A stretch of DNA of 64,000 nucleotides. It comes from Arctopsyche grandis. Lineage: Eukaryota; Arthropoda; Insecta; Trichoptera; Hydropsychidae. A program made the translations under genes and the position numbers. Below, piece after piece: positions 9,365 through 20,570 of the stretch (within the stretch, counting starts at the first letter, position 1; each line of letters starts with the position of its first letter). The stretch is from assembly GCF_051622035.1 (NCBI RefSeq), contig NC_135367.1, forward strand, positions 8,716,501-8,780,500, read 5' to 3'. The notes under the pieces were generated by a model, which saw only the letters and a list, made by a program, of their open reading frames with translations, ran no database searches and was not told the DNA's origin.

Positions 9365-9904
9365 GATAGTTTATCTTCGCATAAAATGTTACGTTGTACT
9401 CATAATACATACTATCATGTTTTTATAAATAGATTTCAGACTAGAAAATACAAACATCCTAAAATTTCACACGAGCAGGTGTATTTAATTAGTTTTTTAT
9501 GATTATTTCATACTTACGATTCGAAAATCATATTTTTAGAACATCTTCAAGACAAACAATGAGCTTAGTGAAATATAGAAGAGCCTTGTAAAAATAGATA
9601 CGAATCCAAGTATACGTAGTTACGTTAAAAAATTAAAAAATATATATAAGTACAAATTAAAATTAGCAGCTAGAGCAAAGAACAATGATACATATGTATT
9701 TATTTATTTATACTCGTATACGCCCATTTATTTTATTTTCCACGACATCTATGGTCAAACATTGTACATCAAACAAGTATTTTAAGTATTATTTAGGGCC
9801 AATTACAAAAATCGATTTGCAATCATACATATATGAAGAAATTTTCAGCAAAACAAAAATCAGCGAATTCAAGATGTTGTAAACTCGAATTTTGCGAGAA
9901 ATAA

Positions 9905-10010
9905 GACATCGAAGCCAATTTCTTGGAAACGTTTCAATTAAATGAGATAAATTGGCAAACTTTGATAGGAAACGATCGACCTTATGGTCACATACATATC
10001 CAAATTTAAA
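9905..10010 (-). repeat. SINE body fragment
   Basis: Contains the conserved SINE body of this genome (AAATTGGCAAACTTTGATAGGAAACGATCGACC on +, shown here in two overlapping parts in other copies). The tRNA-like head is missing. It is the minus-strand orientation of the family described at 37404-37698. Confidence 0.6.
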
Positions 10011-10204
10011 ATTCTCTCATAGGAAACATTGATAACTTCACACTAATGTTATAAGATTTAACCTCAACTTCAAAGCAAGTATCAATTCCTTCCCAAAACA
10101 ACTTTTTATGTATTTTTGTACTAGCTATTTTTGTTACTATTTTTATTATTTTTGTACTAAATACTGGAGAATTATGGATGAAATACAAGCAGGAGACAAT
10201 GAAT

Positions 10205-10365
10205 AGGATTAAGGTAAAATACAACAATTGCTACCACGCTCTCTTCGGGCTACTAAGAGGATGCAGGGTTTTGTAAAAGGGCACGCGCCTCATTTTGAGA
10301 CCATTCTCATGACGAGAGTGGTCTCCCTACGTCGTCGTGTATTTGTATCATCGTTAATATTTATA
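10205..10365 (+). pseudogene. LINE pol C-terminal remnant (R1/CR1-like), copy 1
   Basis: This stretch is homologous, in opposite orientation, to 19345-19560. Shared landmarks are the CTCTCTTCGGGCTAC block, a GAAGGGCACG-like block and CTCCCTACGT. The other copy translates into a pattern like the extreme C-terminus of R1-type LINE proteins. This copy has frame breaks. Confidence 0.5.
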
Positions 10366-10469
10366 TTCAATATGAAAAAAAAGTAAAAACTACCTACCTA
10401 CGTACATATAAACAATATAAAATACCAATAGAAAAAATAATTAATTAAATAAATTTTCTATGTATCGCC

Positions 10470-10620
10470 TAGAGGAAACATACATAGGTAGCAAACAGTA
10501 TACATATATAGAGGTTTTTTTTTATTATGTGCGTACTTTACGCACGCCGTACTTTAGTACGCCAAGCTTTACCTTACACAGACAGACCGACACACATAAT
10601 AGCGATATTATATATATGAT
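10470..10620. repeat. Dispersed repeat D, copy 1 (CAGACAG...AATAGCGATATTATA end)
   Basis: Shares CCTAGAGGAAACAT, a TATATATAGA stretch, and the tail ACAGACAGACCGACACACATAATAGCGATATTATA (interrupted form) with 39515-39850. Tails of CAGACAGA units followed by AATAGCGATATTAT are often the 3' end of RTE-like LINEs or their SINEs. The assignment is inference. Confidence 0.45.
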
Positions 10621-10940
10621 GTAGGTTTTGTCTGTCTATTTTTCTCATCTCTCTGTACTTTTTCAACCACTGTGGCGCATTAGGGACTCTCGTAATGCCA
10701 CAATGTTCCAAACTCAAACTTAAATTAATTAATTAATTTATTATATGTAGCCATGTATTTAGCCATTATATTTATATTTTTTATCATTCATTTGTATTAT
10801 CTATATATTATTTATAGGGACGATGGAGATTGCACTATTCTACCGATCTGGAATAATAAAAACCATTGGTTGAAATGTAGAAAATAAAATCCAAAGTAAC
10901 TTACAATTGAAAAGCAGCTAGCTGGATTATAATTATTTAT

Positions 10941-11609
10941 CAGAGATTTTTTTAAGTTGCTCCGTTCCAGCTCCGCTCCGACACCTCAGTACTTGCTCCA
11001 ACTCCGATCCGTGCTACGAATAGTTTTAATAGGAATCATATTATTTATTTAATTTATTAATTTTATTCATAGATGATAATTTTTTTTTATTTATAGACAA
11101 TTTATTTATTATTAAAATATTTAATATTTAATATATATCATGAAAATACATACATATGTAGATATAACTATACTACACGATGTGCACATGGTTGTCCCAA
11201 ACTACCATAGTAACAATAATAGAGAAAATAATCAAGAATATAATTTGATCACGATGGAAAAATAAAAAAGAAAGCACGAGCACACATTCCTTTGTACAAA
11301 ACATCAATAAGTAATAAGTAATCAATATAAAATAAAATAATATAACCAAACTACATGATGTGCCACATGTCAAATGATTCCCGGATAATAAATCATCAAA
11401 TATCGAATTGATCATAAATTGAAAAACAAATTTTAAAAAAGCATTCATTTAATTTTTAAATTCTGAAAGAAATTCTAATACATAAAAACAAAATATCGGA
11501 GCAGTGGAGCACTACAAATTTTCGTGCTCCAGCTCCACTCCTGCTCCGTGCAAACACTCGTTGCTCCACTGCTTCGGGCTCCTGCTCCACGCTCCGCTCC
11601 AGATCTCTG
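10941..11609. mobile_element. hAT-like element with GGAGC-rich subterminal repeats, 669 bp
   Basis: Inverted ends CAGAGATTTTT and AGATCTCTG. Flanking octamers TTATTTAT and ATAATTAT match at 6 of 8 positions. Both ends carry degenerate CTCCGCTCCAG/GGAGC tandem motifs (10965-11015 and 11495-11605). The interior is AT-rich with no transposase. A non-autonomous hAT relative is the best reading. Confidence 0.6.
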
Positions 11610-12012
11610 ATAATTATGTTTTGTCTACAAGTCTTGCTCTTTTAATTTATTTAGCCTTGTAAACATGACAATTACACTGTAAGGACGCGATACAACTGCC
11701 CACGAAATTTTGGCATCATCCGATTACAAAATCGACACCACATATCAACCGACACATAATCAAAACGAACACTAAATAACACATTATAATTAACAGTGAA
11801 TGAAAGTGACGCAGTCACTTCAGAAACCTACGCCATTATATACCCACACACACACACATACATACATAGTATCAGTAATTATTTCAAAGTAGTGACATCA
11901 TACAGACACACTAGGTGTAAACGAACACTTATAGACGCGAAAGTTACCCCGCTATCGGACCAACTACCCCTCCAGTGTTTTCCCAGCGAGCGAGTGTTAC
12001 GCAGTGTCGTCA

Positions 12013-12043
12013 TCAGTTGTTCTCGCGACTCCGCGACGAACGG
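12013..12043 (+). promoter_or_regulatory. Candidate TATA-less core promoter: Inr plus MTE
   Basis: TCAGTT at 12013-12018 fits the arthropod initiator TCAKTY exactly. With A at 12015 as +1, positions +18 to +29 (12032-12043) read CGCGACGAACGG, matching 10 of 12 positions of the motif ten element consensus CSARCSSAACGS at its required spacing. The surrounding 11930-12210 is more GC-rich than its neighbourhood. A splice donor lies downstream at 12213. This is a sequence-based prediction; transcript 5' ends would test it. Confidence 0.5.
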
Positions 12044-12212
12044 GGTGTTGACTCACAGTCGTCACTTACGCTCTACTGATGAATTACGCAAAAAATATAA
12101 ACCAAAAACAATCTCAAATTCGATCTTAAATCATAAATTTTCACCAAGCCGTAGTGTCCGATACCAGTTTTCCACTCGACTCGGAAAATCTTCACGTCCA
12201 CATTGTTTACAG
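12015..12212 (+). other. Candidate non-coding first exon of the adenosine receptor
   Basis: From the predicted +1, the sequence runs 198 bases to a consensus donor CAG|GTGAGT (intron from 12213). The next + strand gene is the adenosine receptor, whose coding exon starts at 15624, so this would be its 5' UTR exon. The acceptor before 15624 is not obvious; AG sites at 15312 and 15561 are candidates. The link is inferred from order and strand only. Confidence 0.4.
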
Positions 12213-12217
12213 GTGAG

Positions 12218-13380
12218 TTGCACTGGCAATTTTTCTCTCGGTATTGAAATTTTTTCTATTTAATAACATATGGACCGTTTAAAGTTGACGTTGACGCTAT
12301 TATCTATTTAATGAACTTCGCTTACAATAAATTAACCCTATCGTATGCTGTGACACTCGATATGAAAAGTGCTATTTGTCAACGTTGTTACCCTTTCCAT
12401 GTTCATACGCAGTGTAATATAATATCGATTACAGTTAATTTACACACGATCGTTTCATAAATGTATAGGTCCTATGTATAAAAGCTATTATTAAATTATT
12501 CGTATATACAAAAAGTTTGTTAAATGTTTAGAAAAATATGTTTCGAAATTTTTCAAATTTATAAATATTACGTTGGAGTGTTATTTCATTATAAAAATGC
12601 TCATGATTATAAGACGAATTAAATTCAAAACCTTTTTTCTGTAAATCAATCAATCAATCAACTGGCAGTACACATTTTATTACATTATAATTGTAAACAA
12701 TTAATACGCTAGTGTACAAGTTTAAAGATTAAGAAAAATTTGGAGATTGAAATCAAATTAATGTTATCAAAGGAAACACTCAGAAGTGTAACGGAAAACT
12801 TCATGAAAAATCATATATATGTACATATATAATGGTTCATACTTCATTTTTCACGAATAATGTAAAAAAAAAAATTATTATTAAAAAAACTTTTGAAATG
12901 ATTTTTTATCATCTATATATGTATGTATGTATATTTGACACGATTTTTCTTTTAACGATAAGAAAATATTCACGTATCCACTTTGACTTCGTTTCGTGTG
13001 CCTCAATTTGTCTTGCTCGCATTTCGATACTCCCCATCAAAGGTGGTGTAGTTTTCCTTCAACTTTTCACGCGTCTGTAATAAATAAAAAGGACTGATCG
13101 CTTTCCCAATTTTTCCAGCGGAAAAAATACAGTGAAAATATGAAAAGTTGCGGGCGATAATTGCACGGTGAAAGCTTGTTTACTTTATTGATGTATAATA
13201 AATGTGAGTATCACCATTACCTAAAATTTTCAATTAGAATGCTAGTGAATAAATATAAAGGTGTGGTCAACATATACAATTTTTCTTTCGCACTAAAGAC
13301 TTGCTGAAATTTTCATATTAAAAGTTAAAAACATTTTACAGGTTTTCAAAAATGATTTCAATAAAACATGACTGCATTAG
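12218..13380. other. AT-rich stretch, nothing recognised
   Basis: No gene, repeat ends or conserved protein-like frames were seen. It would be intronic if the predicted first exon is correct. Confidence 0.4.
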
Positions 13381-13381
13381 C

Positions 13382-13520
13382 CACAGCGTAGTGCACTAGT
13401 AGAGGTATTTATTGCATACCAGTAGAGAGGTCGTGGGTTCAATTCCCGGCCAAATACGCTGCTGACGAGATCTTGTGATTATAATACACAGATTGACTGT
13501 CTCCTGTTAGAAATTTACGA
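13382..13520 (+). repeat. tRNA-derived SINE head, partial copy
   Basis: An A-box-like TAGTGCACTAGTAGAGG is followed by a B-box-like GGGTTCAATTCCC (13435-13447), with tRNA-like spacing. It lacks the shared body of the other SINEs here, so it is a truncated or different subfamily member. Confidence 0.5.
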
Positions 13521-14020
13521 TTTTTTTAGCTTAATTGTTGTGACGAATATAATAAATCAGTACCCTTCCTCTAAGTTTCTCGCAAATTCGAATTATTAGA
13601 TTCTGGAATTTGTTGAATCTTATTAATGCTACCTAAAATTTTCCGTGAATCAAAAATTTATTGATTGTCCATAGATGTCTCTATTGTATTCAATATATTA
13701 TATTTGATTGTAATCAAGTGTGGATTAGGCCATTGTTAAGAAAAAGTTTTACTTTGGGTCATATTAATCAAATAGTCCTTGTCGACAATAACTCACCCAG
13801 AAAACGCTAGCTTTAAGGATACCCAACCTTATCTTTGTACATCTGTGGGTAAATCAAAAAGTGATAGCAATTTATATCGACTTCGTTCCTTTGAATCCCA
13901 AACTGGTTCATCAGCTTTTCAGTTTCATCTAATAAAAGCGCTTTTTACTGTTTTCTGATATGGGTTGCTAGCATATGTATATGTATGTACTTGATGTAAC
14001 AGTGAATGCAAGTATTATAA

Positions 14021-14318
14021 CAGCAGTATAGCTCGGTGGTTCCGTTAATGCTAGGCATTGAGAAGTTCCGAGTTCAAACCCTCGGTTGGCCTCGTTCGTA
14101 GATAATTTACTCCGAGTATTTCTATAGTGCTGCTGGTCAGACTTGAATATTTATGACTCCAAGTCGATCTTTTCCTATCGGATTTATCTGATTTCATTGT
14201 TGAAACGGTTCCTCGTCAAATGGCAAAACCATCCTTCTTACTAATTGTTACCACTATTTGAATATGATTTCAAATTTATATACATATATGTAAGAGTTTA
14301 ATACCATAGGTGTCATAC
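14021..14318 (+). repeat. tRNA-derived SINE, subfamily 1
   Basis: The head AGCTCGGTGG (A box) and GAGTTCAAACCC (B box) is followed by a middle part (GCTGCTGGTCAGACTTG). The body contains CCAAGTCGATC, TTTCATTGTTGAAACGG and a CATAGGTGTC-type end. Same layout as 37404-37698. Confidence 0.8.
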
Positions 14319-14454
14319 AAGTTTTATACCATAAGTTTTTTTATAAGATAGTATTGGTTGAATGATATGGCCTTAGCTGCGGGAGGGGGGGGGGTTATAG
14401 GGGCATTTGTAAATAAAAAAATTATATTTATAAGAATTAATTATGTGTATTTTT

Positions 14455-14660
14455 TGATTTTTAAATGCTTTTTATTATTACGAAATTATGTTCACAATAC
14501 ATCTTATATCTATTTTAATAGCCACTGATCTACTGATCATTTTCTATTTTACAATTTAATTTAATTTGGTTATTAATCACAGTATTATATTATTCTAATG
14601 TTAATCTAAAGCATAATAGGAAAAAGAGCTCAAAAACCTATTTACAATCCTTATAAATGT
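14455..14660 (-). repeat. LINE/retroposon tail F, copy 1
   Basis: One of four copies of a ~190-bp sequence (others 43876-44058, 50583-50775, and reversed at 53026-53217). On minus it ends AATAATAAAAAGCATTTAAAAATCAAAAA, in broken form, i.e. A-rich as for a 3' tail. The copy at 50583 shows a long target duplication, which marks the family as retroposed. Confidence 0.65.
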
Positions 14661-15120
14661 TCATAATACATCCAATACATAATATTAATTAAAGACTCTC
14701 TAAAGTCGATGACCTAAAGCAGATTGTGTTAAGGTAATCTGTAATTATGTGTATGAATGTTTCATTCCCTTACGAAATTGAGTCATGCAAAATATAAAGA
14801 ATGTTATATTTTCGATAAATTTTATTATTTTCGTTTTTTAAACCTAAGAAACCTCAGTTTTATTTCTGCTTTTTGTTAAATTTTATAAAGGGTACATGTT
14901 GAACATATTATAGAAAAAAAGCAAAATAATATTTTCTTTGTCGAATTTATTATATATACAATAATATTTTCACTATCGTAATATCGAATAAAGTTCATAA
15001 AAGCAAAATAATTTTTATTTTAATTCAACGCCTTTTCCAAATTCCGAACGAAGCCTAGTAAAAGTTCCGTTTTGGTGCCTGTATCTCAGCCCCCCAAAAA
15101 CCTAGCTACGTCCGTATCGA

Positions 15121-15172
15121 ATTGTTTGTAAAAGTCACCAATGGTGACTTTTACAAACAATACGTGACGTCA
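15121..15172. promoter_or_regulatory. 41-bp perfect hairpin followed by a CRE
   Basis: ATTGTTTGTAAAAGTCACC (15121-15139) and its exact reverse complement (15143-15161) flank a 3-base loop. TGACGTCA, a full consensus cAMP response element, follows at 15165-15172, about 450 bp before the receptor start codon. The hairpin could be a MITE-like relic or an RNA hairpin. The CRE is notable because adenosine receptors act through cAMP, but function is inference. Confidence 0.5.
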
Positions 15173-15541
15173 GTGGTGGGGGGTGCTACTTAATCGAGTA
15201 AACTACTTTTTTAGTAGGCTCATTTGAACCTCCTCTCCATTTTAACTGCACTTTAATCATATTTGTTAAATGACTAAATTCAAAACCATCACAATTAAAT
15301 TTATGTTTACAGAAACTGACCGTTGGGATCATCCACTGACTATTGGGATCATCACACGCGACAGTGATCAAAACCTTGACAGTGAACGTGCACGAGAAGA
15401 AACGGTCAACATGTGCTGCACGCATCACTAGGCGAACACCGTCAATAAACAAAGTGTCGTTAAGTGACATATTTAGTGTTGGATTACTCACTCATTGAAC
15501 ACTCGGTGCCATAAAAGCGGCACTTGTATGTTAATGCAAAA

Positions 15542-15589
15542 ATGGCGTGCAGATCGCCAGCTCAACTAAAACTGGAACTCTCCTTGTGA
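15542..15589 (+). other. Possible upstream ORF before the receptor start
   Basis: ATG 15542 opens a 15-codon frame ending TGA 15587-15589, 34 bases before the AdoR ATG. If these bases are in the mRNA leader it could dampen initiation at 15624. The leader structure is not known. Confidence 0.3.
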
Positions 15590-15623
15590 AAAAAAAAAAG
15601 AGATAAAACGAGCCGAACTCACA

Positions 15624-16062
15624 ATGTCGACGGCCACGCCCGAATTTGGCGACATGCTCTTCTCGGCTGGATCACAGAACATGTCGGACATTGTAGCACC
15701 CATGGAGCTGCAATTCGCCTATACCATCCTGGAGATACTGGTGGCTATAGTAGCCGTCGTCGGCAACGCCATGGTCATCTTGGTGTTCTGGAGAGAGAGG
15801 AGGCTGCGCAGACGTACCAATTACTACATAGTCTCGTTGGCCGTTGCTGATCTTCTCGTGGGTTTGTTGGGTATTCCGTTCGCTATACTGGCTTCTATAG
15901 GCCTGCCCACCAATTTGCACGCTTGTCTCTTCACGGTTTCCGTGCTGGTCGTCCTCTGCACCATCAGCATCTTCTGTCTGGTCGCAGTGTCCGTCGATCG
16001 CTACTGGGCCATATTGCACCCCATGGGATACTCGAGAAACGTGCGGACCAAAACGGCCATCG
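15624..16062 (+). CDS. AdoR: Adenosine receptor (AdoR-like GPCR), coding exon 1
   Basis: Exon 1 of 3 encodes residues 1-146 plus one base of codon 147. ATG 15624 has the good insect context CACAATG. It holds the N-terminus with an NMS glycosylation site (Asn19), TM1 (about 29-55, GNAMVILVFW), TM2 (LAVADLLVG, Asp76), TM3 with the disulphide Cys101, and SVDRYWAILHP (DRY at 125-127). The exon ends at the donor ATCG|GTAAGT (intron from 16063). The assembled protein is 671 aa, a class A receptor coupled to G proteins at the plasma membrane that senses extracellular adenosine. The TM and motif pattern matches adenosine A2-type receptors. Glu37 corresponds to the TM1 Glu of that family. Thr of TM3 position 3.36 is Cys112 here. 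Family assignment is strong; ligand response is inferred. Confidence 0.93.
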
Positions 16063-16066
16063 GTAA

Positions 16067-16622
16067 GTGTGCCCTTATCGTTTTATTGCTGAAATAATAG
16101 ATGTTATGTCCATTGTAAACAATGTTGTTTGAGGTTTATGTGTACGTCCCACGTGTAAAAATGTTCCCACTGAGTATCGAAGTCTGTAACTTGCCAAGGA
16201 ATCTGTTTGATAAATAGTTTTATGCCTAGGTGAATTTTGGCAATGATTTATTTAACCGTTGGTGGAATCTTTCTAAAATGTTTTGGGTAGGGTTTGCTTG
16301 ATGTTTCTAAACAACGAATTATGTAGAATATTGTGTGCCCTTATCGTTTTATTGCTGAAATAATAGATGTTATGTCCATTGTTAATAATGCTGTTTGAGA
16401 TTTATGTACATACGTCGCACGTGTAAAAATCAGCTGAAATGTTCCCACTGAGAATCGAAGTTTGTAACTTGCCATGGAATCTGCTCGATAAATATGTTGT
16501 TTTATGTCTAGGTGAATTTTGGCACTGATTTATTTAACTGTTGGTGGAATCTTTTTAAGAATTTTTGGGTATGGTTTGCTTTAGCCTTGATTTTTATAAA
16601 TAATGAATTATGTAGAATATTG
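16067..16622 (+). repeat. Tandem duplication of ~270-290 bp starting at the exon-1 donor
   Basis: Unit 1 (16067-16332) and unit 2 (16333-16622) are direct repeats. Both begin GTGTGCCCTTATCGTTTTAT and end GAATTATGTAGAATATT, with substitutions and small indels between. The unit starts at the G of GTAAGT's fifth base, so the duplication abuts but does not copy the full splice donor. Confidence 0.9.
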
Positions 16623-16889
16623 GAAACTTTTTTTTTGTCATTTTTTATATGTCCGAAAAAGGTAGGTAGGTAGTTTTATCCACTTTTTTCGTATTAAACA
16701 ATTAAATATAAATTGTCCGAGGGCGCCATAGGGTGTAAGGCCGGCACTGGGCAAAACTTCAACATCGATTCTCGTTAAATGAACTCTCTGTTTCTATACT
16801 TTTACTAGTGTTGTACCCGTTGAAATATCATCGCATGGGTTATGGCTTATTAAGTTATTAAATAATAAAAGAAATGTTTCGGTCCTGTG

Positions 16890-17127
16890 TTCGATGATGG
16901 CGAACCTCAAGACGCTGAATAACTTGAGATTTTCAAGTGAGATATGAAAGAGATGCCAATTTACAGGAACCGTTTCAATGAAAATCTGAAAAATTGGCAA
17001 ACTCTGATAAGAAACGATTGACCTGGAGTCACAAACCAAGGGTTTGGTCAACAGCTACTAGTGGGAATCGAACTGTGACCACTTTTTTCAAAAGCATAAT
17101 ATGCTAGCCACCAGTTCACGCTGCCGG
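16890..17127 (-). repeat. tRNA-derived SINE, subfamily 2 (minus)
   Basis: Reverse orientation copy. Body: ACCGTTTCAATG, AAAATTGGCAAACTCTGATAAGAAACGAT. Head: AGTGGGAATCGAACTG (B-box complement) and ATGCTAGCCACC near the end. Matches 20571-20832 and 53253-53527. Confidence 0.75.
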
Positions 17128-18694
17128 TTGTATATGTACAAAATCCCTTTCTTCTCTTTGTAAAAGCATTATCAAAATTTCTTGTAGTAATTTGGTTCTG
17201 GTTTTTTCTGCCTTCTTTAAAATGGAATATTGGAATAAGAAAGGAAGTCTTAATGATTTAAAAGGTATTTATTGATTTCAATCGTACTGGTATGATAAAT
17301 ACCATCACATCATCAAAAAGGGTATCCAGACCGTTGCGCGCTTACTGAAAATAAACTATAAACTATGCGCGATTTGGATTTATTTTAATTTTTGAAGATT
17401 TTTGACATGATAATGATATTTGATGATGTTTGAAGTTTGACGTTTTTACATCGCCGCACGCCCAACGATCGAGCGGGATTTAATACAAGCGCTCATCGAT
17501 CATGGATCATCAAAAATATCAACAAATTTCAGCTAGTTTATAAGAAAATATTTAGTTTATGGTTAGTTAAGTCTCTTTATCATAGAAAATATTTTAAAAG
17601 ATGATAAATGTAATAGAAAAAAGCTTTAAAAAGTAGCAAAATCATAAAGAAAATCGAATAGATCATTCATTCTTGAATTGAATTTAGACCATGTCGTCTT
17701 CACCATAGTAATCTAATATTTGATTTCAAACAATAAACTTACACTTTTTTATGCACAAGATTCGTACTGTGAGTTTTTCCGAGCGGTTGAATTTCCCATT
17801 GGAATTGAATGATCAACATTATATACTTTTCCTTTTTCAACTGCATAGAAAATCTGTCTAGATTTCTTTTGGCTTACTTTTGATATTAGTAATAATTTTC
17901 CCACTAATTTTTATAATAGCTTTTGTATTTGAGTATTAAATGTATCGCATAATGAATTAAGATCTTAAATAGGTTTACATCGCGTTGTTTTCCATCATAT
18001 TTTCACGTGACCTTTTAACGTGAAAGCTGTCACAATTAATATAGATATATTTTACGCGAAAAGGACACTGCACGAATATCATTAATCAATCTTAATTTTT
18101 TTTAACTATTTATCACCGAAACATTTCAACACGAACCGCACTTATTTTGTACTGAAAATGTCCTTATATTCGTATGCAAAGTTTGAGAATCTTTTACGAC
18201 TCCTTCGGGACAACCTTTGAAATGTGACCGAAATCGAAGACGACGTCTGATTTGATTTATCGTCCGCGTTTGAATGGCAAAATTAGATTTTTCTCTTACT
18301 ATTTTTATACCCGTATTTTGCATCTAGTTATTCTGAAATTCTTACTGACGATCAAATTTGATTTTAATACTATAACGAACAAAATCTAATAATTTTATCA
18401 CTGATTATTATATAATATAATATCTTCTTTACATTTATGAAAGCATGTTCATATCTCTATGATAGGACAGTATCCAGTTTCGTGAATAAAGCAACAGGTT
18501 CAAACTTTTCATGAACAAAATATGTTGTAAGTAATAACCAATTTCTCGAATTACATGTAACATGTATATAGAAATAGCCACAAATTATATGTATTTAAGT
18601 TAAATCAATGACATTTCTGGTTGTAAAAAGTCTGTAATAATGTAAATACTATAAGTAAATACTATTGCATTTTCGCGAATAAAACCGTTTTTAT
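17128..18694. other. Intronic AT-rich stretch, nothing recognised
   Basis: No repeat termini or protein-like frames seen on either strand, apart from short low-complexity runs. Confidence 0.4.
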
Positions 18695-18699
18695 ATCCA

Positions 18700-19130
18700 A
18701 AATGCTACTTTGCCTGAAGAAAAAGATCTTTGATCAATGTGTTTTGCCAGTGATGACGTTTGGATGCGAGACTTGGACATTGAAGTTCAGAATGTTGCAT
18801 AAAGTGTAATGCGCTCAAATTAATAATGGAACGTTTAATTCTCGGCATGACGAGGAAATATAAAAGACGAAATATTTGGGTGAAAAGTATGACAAGGGTA
18901 GTAATGGAGATAATAAAGAGACCGAAATAACCGGTCGCGTAGCTAGAAGAACGGACTATAGATGGACGAAAGAAGTGCTCGAATGGTACCTGAGAGAATG
19001 CAAAAGGGTGCCAGGAAGTCCACAGAGGAGATGGGTGGATGAAATTAGAAAAAATAGTGGGATGAGAGTTAAAAAATGGCGAATGGAAGCATGTTTGAGA
19101 GGCTTTCATACAGCAATGAATGGCGAATGA
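18700..19130 (+). pseudogene. RTE-clade LINE reverse transcriptase, C-terminal remnant
   Basis: Translation with frame breaks shows the post-polymerase region of RTE-type elements: KKKIFDQCVLPVMTFGCETWT, then MERLILGMTRKYKRR, then TDYRWTKEVLEW, SPQRRWVDEIRK, and KKWRMEACLRGFHTAMNG (residue runs from different frames). Stops and shifts near 18808 and 18935 break it. Fragments of the same end recur at 25000-25220 (+) and 32575-32715 (-). Confidence 0.75.
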
Positions 19131-19344
19131 CTGTAAATGATGATGATTATATAATAATAATTTTTATTCCAGGTGACAGGGGGAATAGTTCAATTCCTTT
19201 CGTTAACGTAAACATAGTACAAATAGATAGTACAAATGATAAAATAAATAAAATAATAATAATAACTAATTTAAGTAATTATTCAATTAAATGAAAAATA
19301 ATTTATGGTGGCCGATGAAACATATATTTGTATGTATGTACATA

Positions 19345-19560
19345 TGTACAGTGATGATTGGAAATGAGTAGTCGCGGCAGTAAGAATTTTAATATAATTT
19401 GACGATACGGATACACGATAACGTAGGGAGGCCGCTTTCATCCTGAGATTAGCCTCAAAGTGAGGTACGTGCCCTTCCACAATCATCTTCAACACACTGC
19501 AACCCTTTGGTAGCCCGAAGAGAGCACGGTAGCAGTTGTTGTATTGTACAACAACTGTAT
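19345..19560 (-). pseudogene. LINE pol C-terminal remnant (R1/CR1-like), copy 2
   Basis: On minus the frame reads PCSLRATKGLQ, VLKMIVEGHVPHFEANLRMK, AASLRYRVSVSSNYIK. This resembles the last residues of R1-type LINE proteins, where a C/S-rich turn precedes an F-H-x-LLRK-type helix. The homologous copy on + is at 10205-10365. Confidence 0.5.
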
Positions 19561-20570
19561 AATATTTTCCATTAATTAATTATGCTAGGGTAGTTTTATT
19601 AAAAAGTCACATTATATCATAGTTTTGAATTCAAACTCGTTTTTAGTTATATTTTATTTTAAAATAATAGAAATTACAATTACGGTTTAAAAACAACCTT
19701 GAATATTTTAAATACTTTTCCAAACGAAAACAATTGAATTGAACATAAAAACTACAACCTAACAGATTGCAGGCATTTTCAAAAGACCATTTATTTTGTT
19801 GAAATATATTAAATTACGGAATTGATCAAATTGTGCGAGAAACTTAAATCGACTTTCAAAATCTAAACTTAATCCAAAGAGGCTCGGTTAATTACATGCA
19901 GGAATTCGACTTTTTATAACAAATTAATGTCTACGCATATTTAACTACTATCCCAACTATTCTAAAGTTATTTACGTGTTATAATACCGAATTTAACACG
20001 CATTACACAAACGAGAATCCATTTAACTTGCACGCCAGTTGATATTAACGCAATTAATTTTACCAGCTACGTTTTATCACACGAGAAACTTTGAACATAC
20101 GCGAAACAGTCTAAGAGTGTTTAGAATTACTTTTTAATATAAATAACGATTTTATGAATACTCGAAAGCTATTATACTCGTACTTCGTCGTAAAAAAACC
20201 AATGAATGGTTTTAAGCTGTCATTCACAAAGCCACAATCGTACGACCTATTGTCACACACAGCATCAAATAGCCCATTCATCATTACGTATCGTAATTGT
20301 GGACTTGTTTTGACTTAATGTTATTAAGGTTTTATTATAGATACCTTTGCAGGACATAGACCTCCTTATAGTATATGTTTATAAGTATTTTTTAAAGGTG
20401 ACTATTCATGTAGAGACTACTCTGCAGACTCGTAAGATTTTTTGTGGCTAGAGATGCTACGATAGCTACATAGGTCTCCCGAAAAATCGTCCAGTTTTAT
20501 ATCGATATACGAAAAATTATTACGCCACAAAACTGCCCAAAGAAATATCCGGTTTTCGTTTTTATACAAA

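Noticed and set aside
11796-12263. 155-codon + frame as a coding gene
   Set aside because: It spans the predicted promoter, and the splice donor at 12213 lies within it. No domain; composition better explained as promoter/5' UTR.
14030-14105. Functional tRNA gene
   Set aside because: A/B boxes are present, but there is no cloverleaf-capable acceptor stem and the sequence continues into the SINE body; the same holds for the other SINE heads.
15672-16019. Minus-strand frame over AdoR exon 1
   Set aside because: An antisense shadow of the receptor exon with no family similarity.
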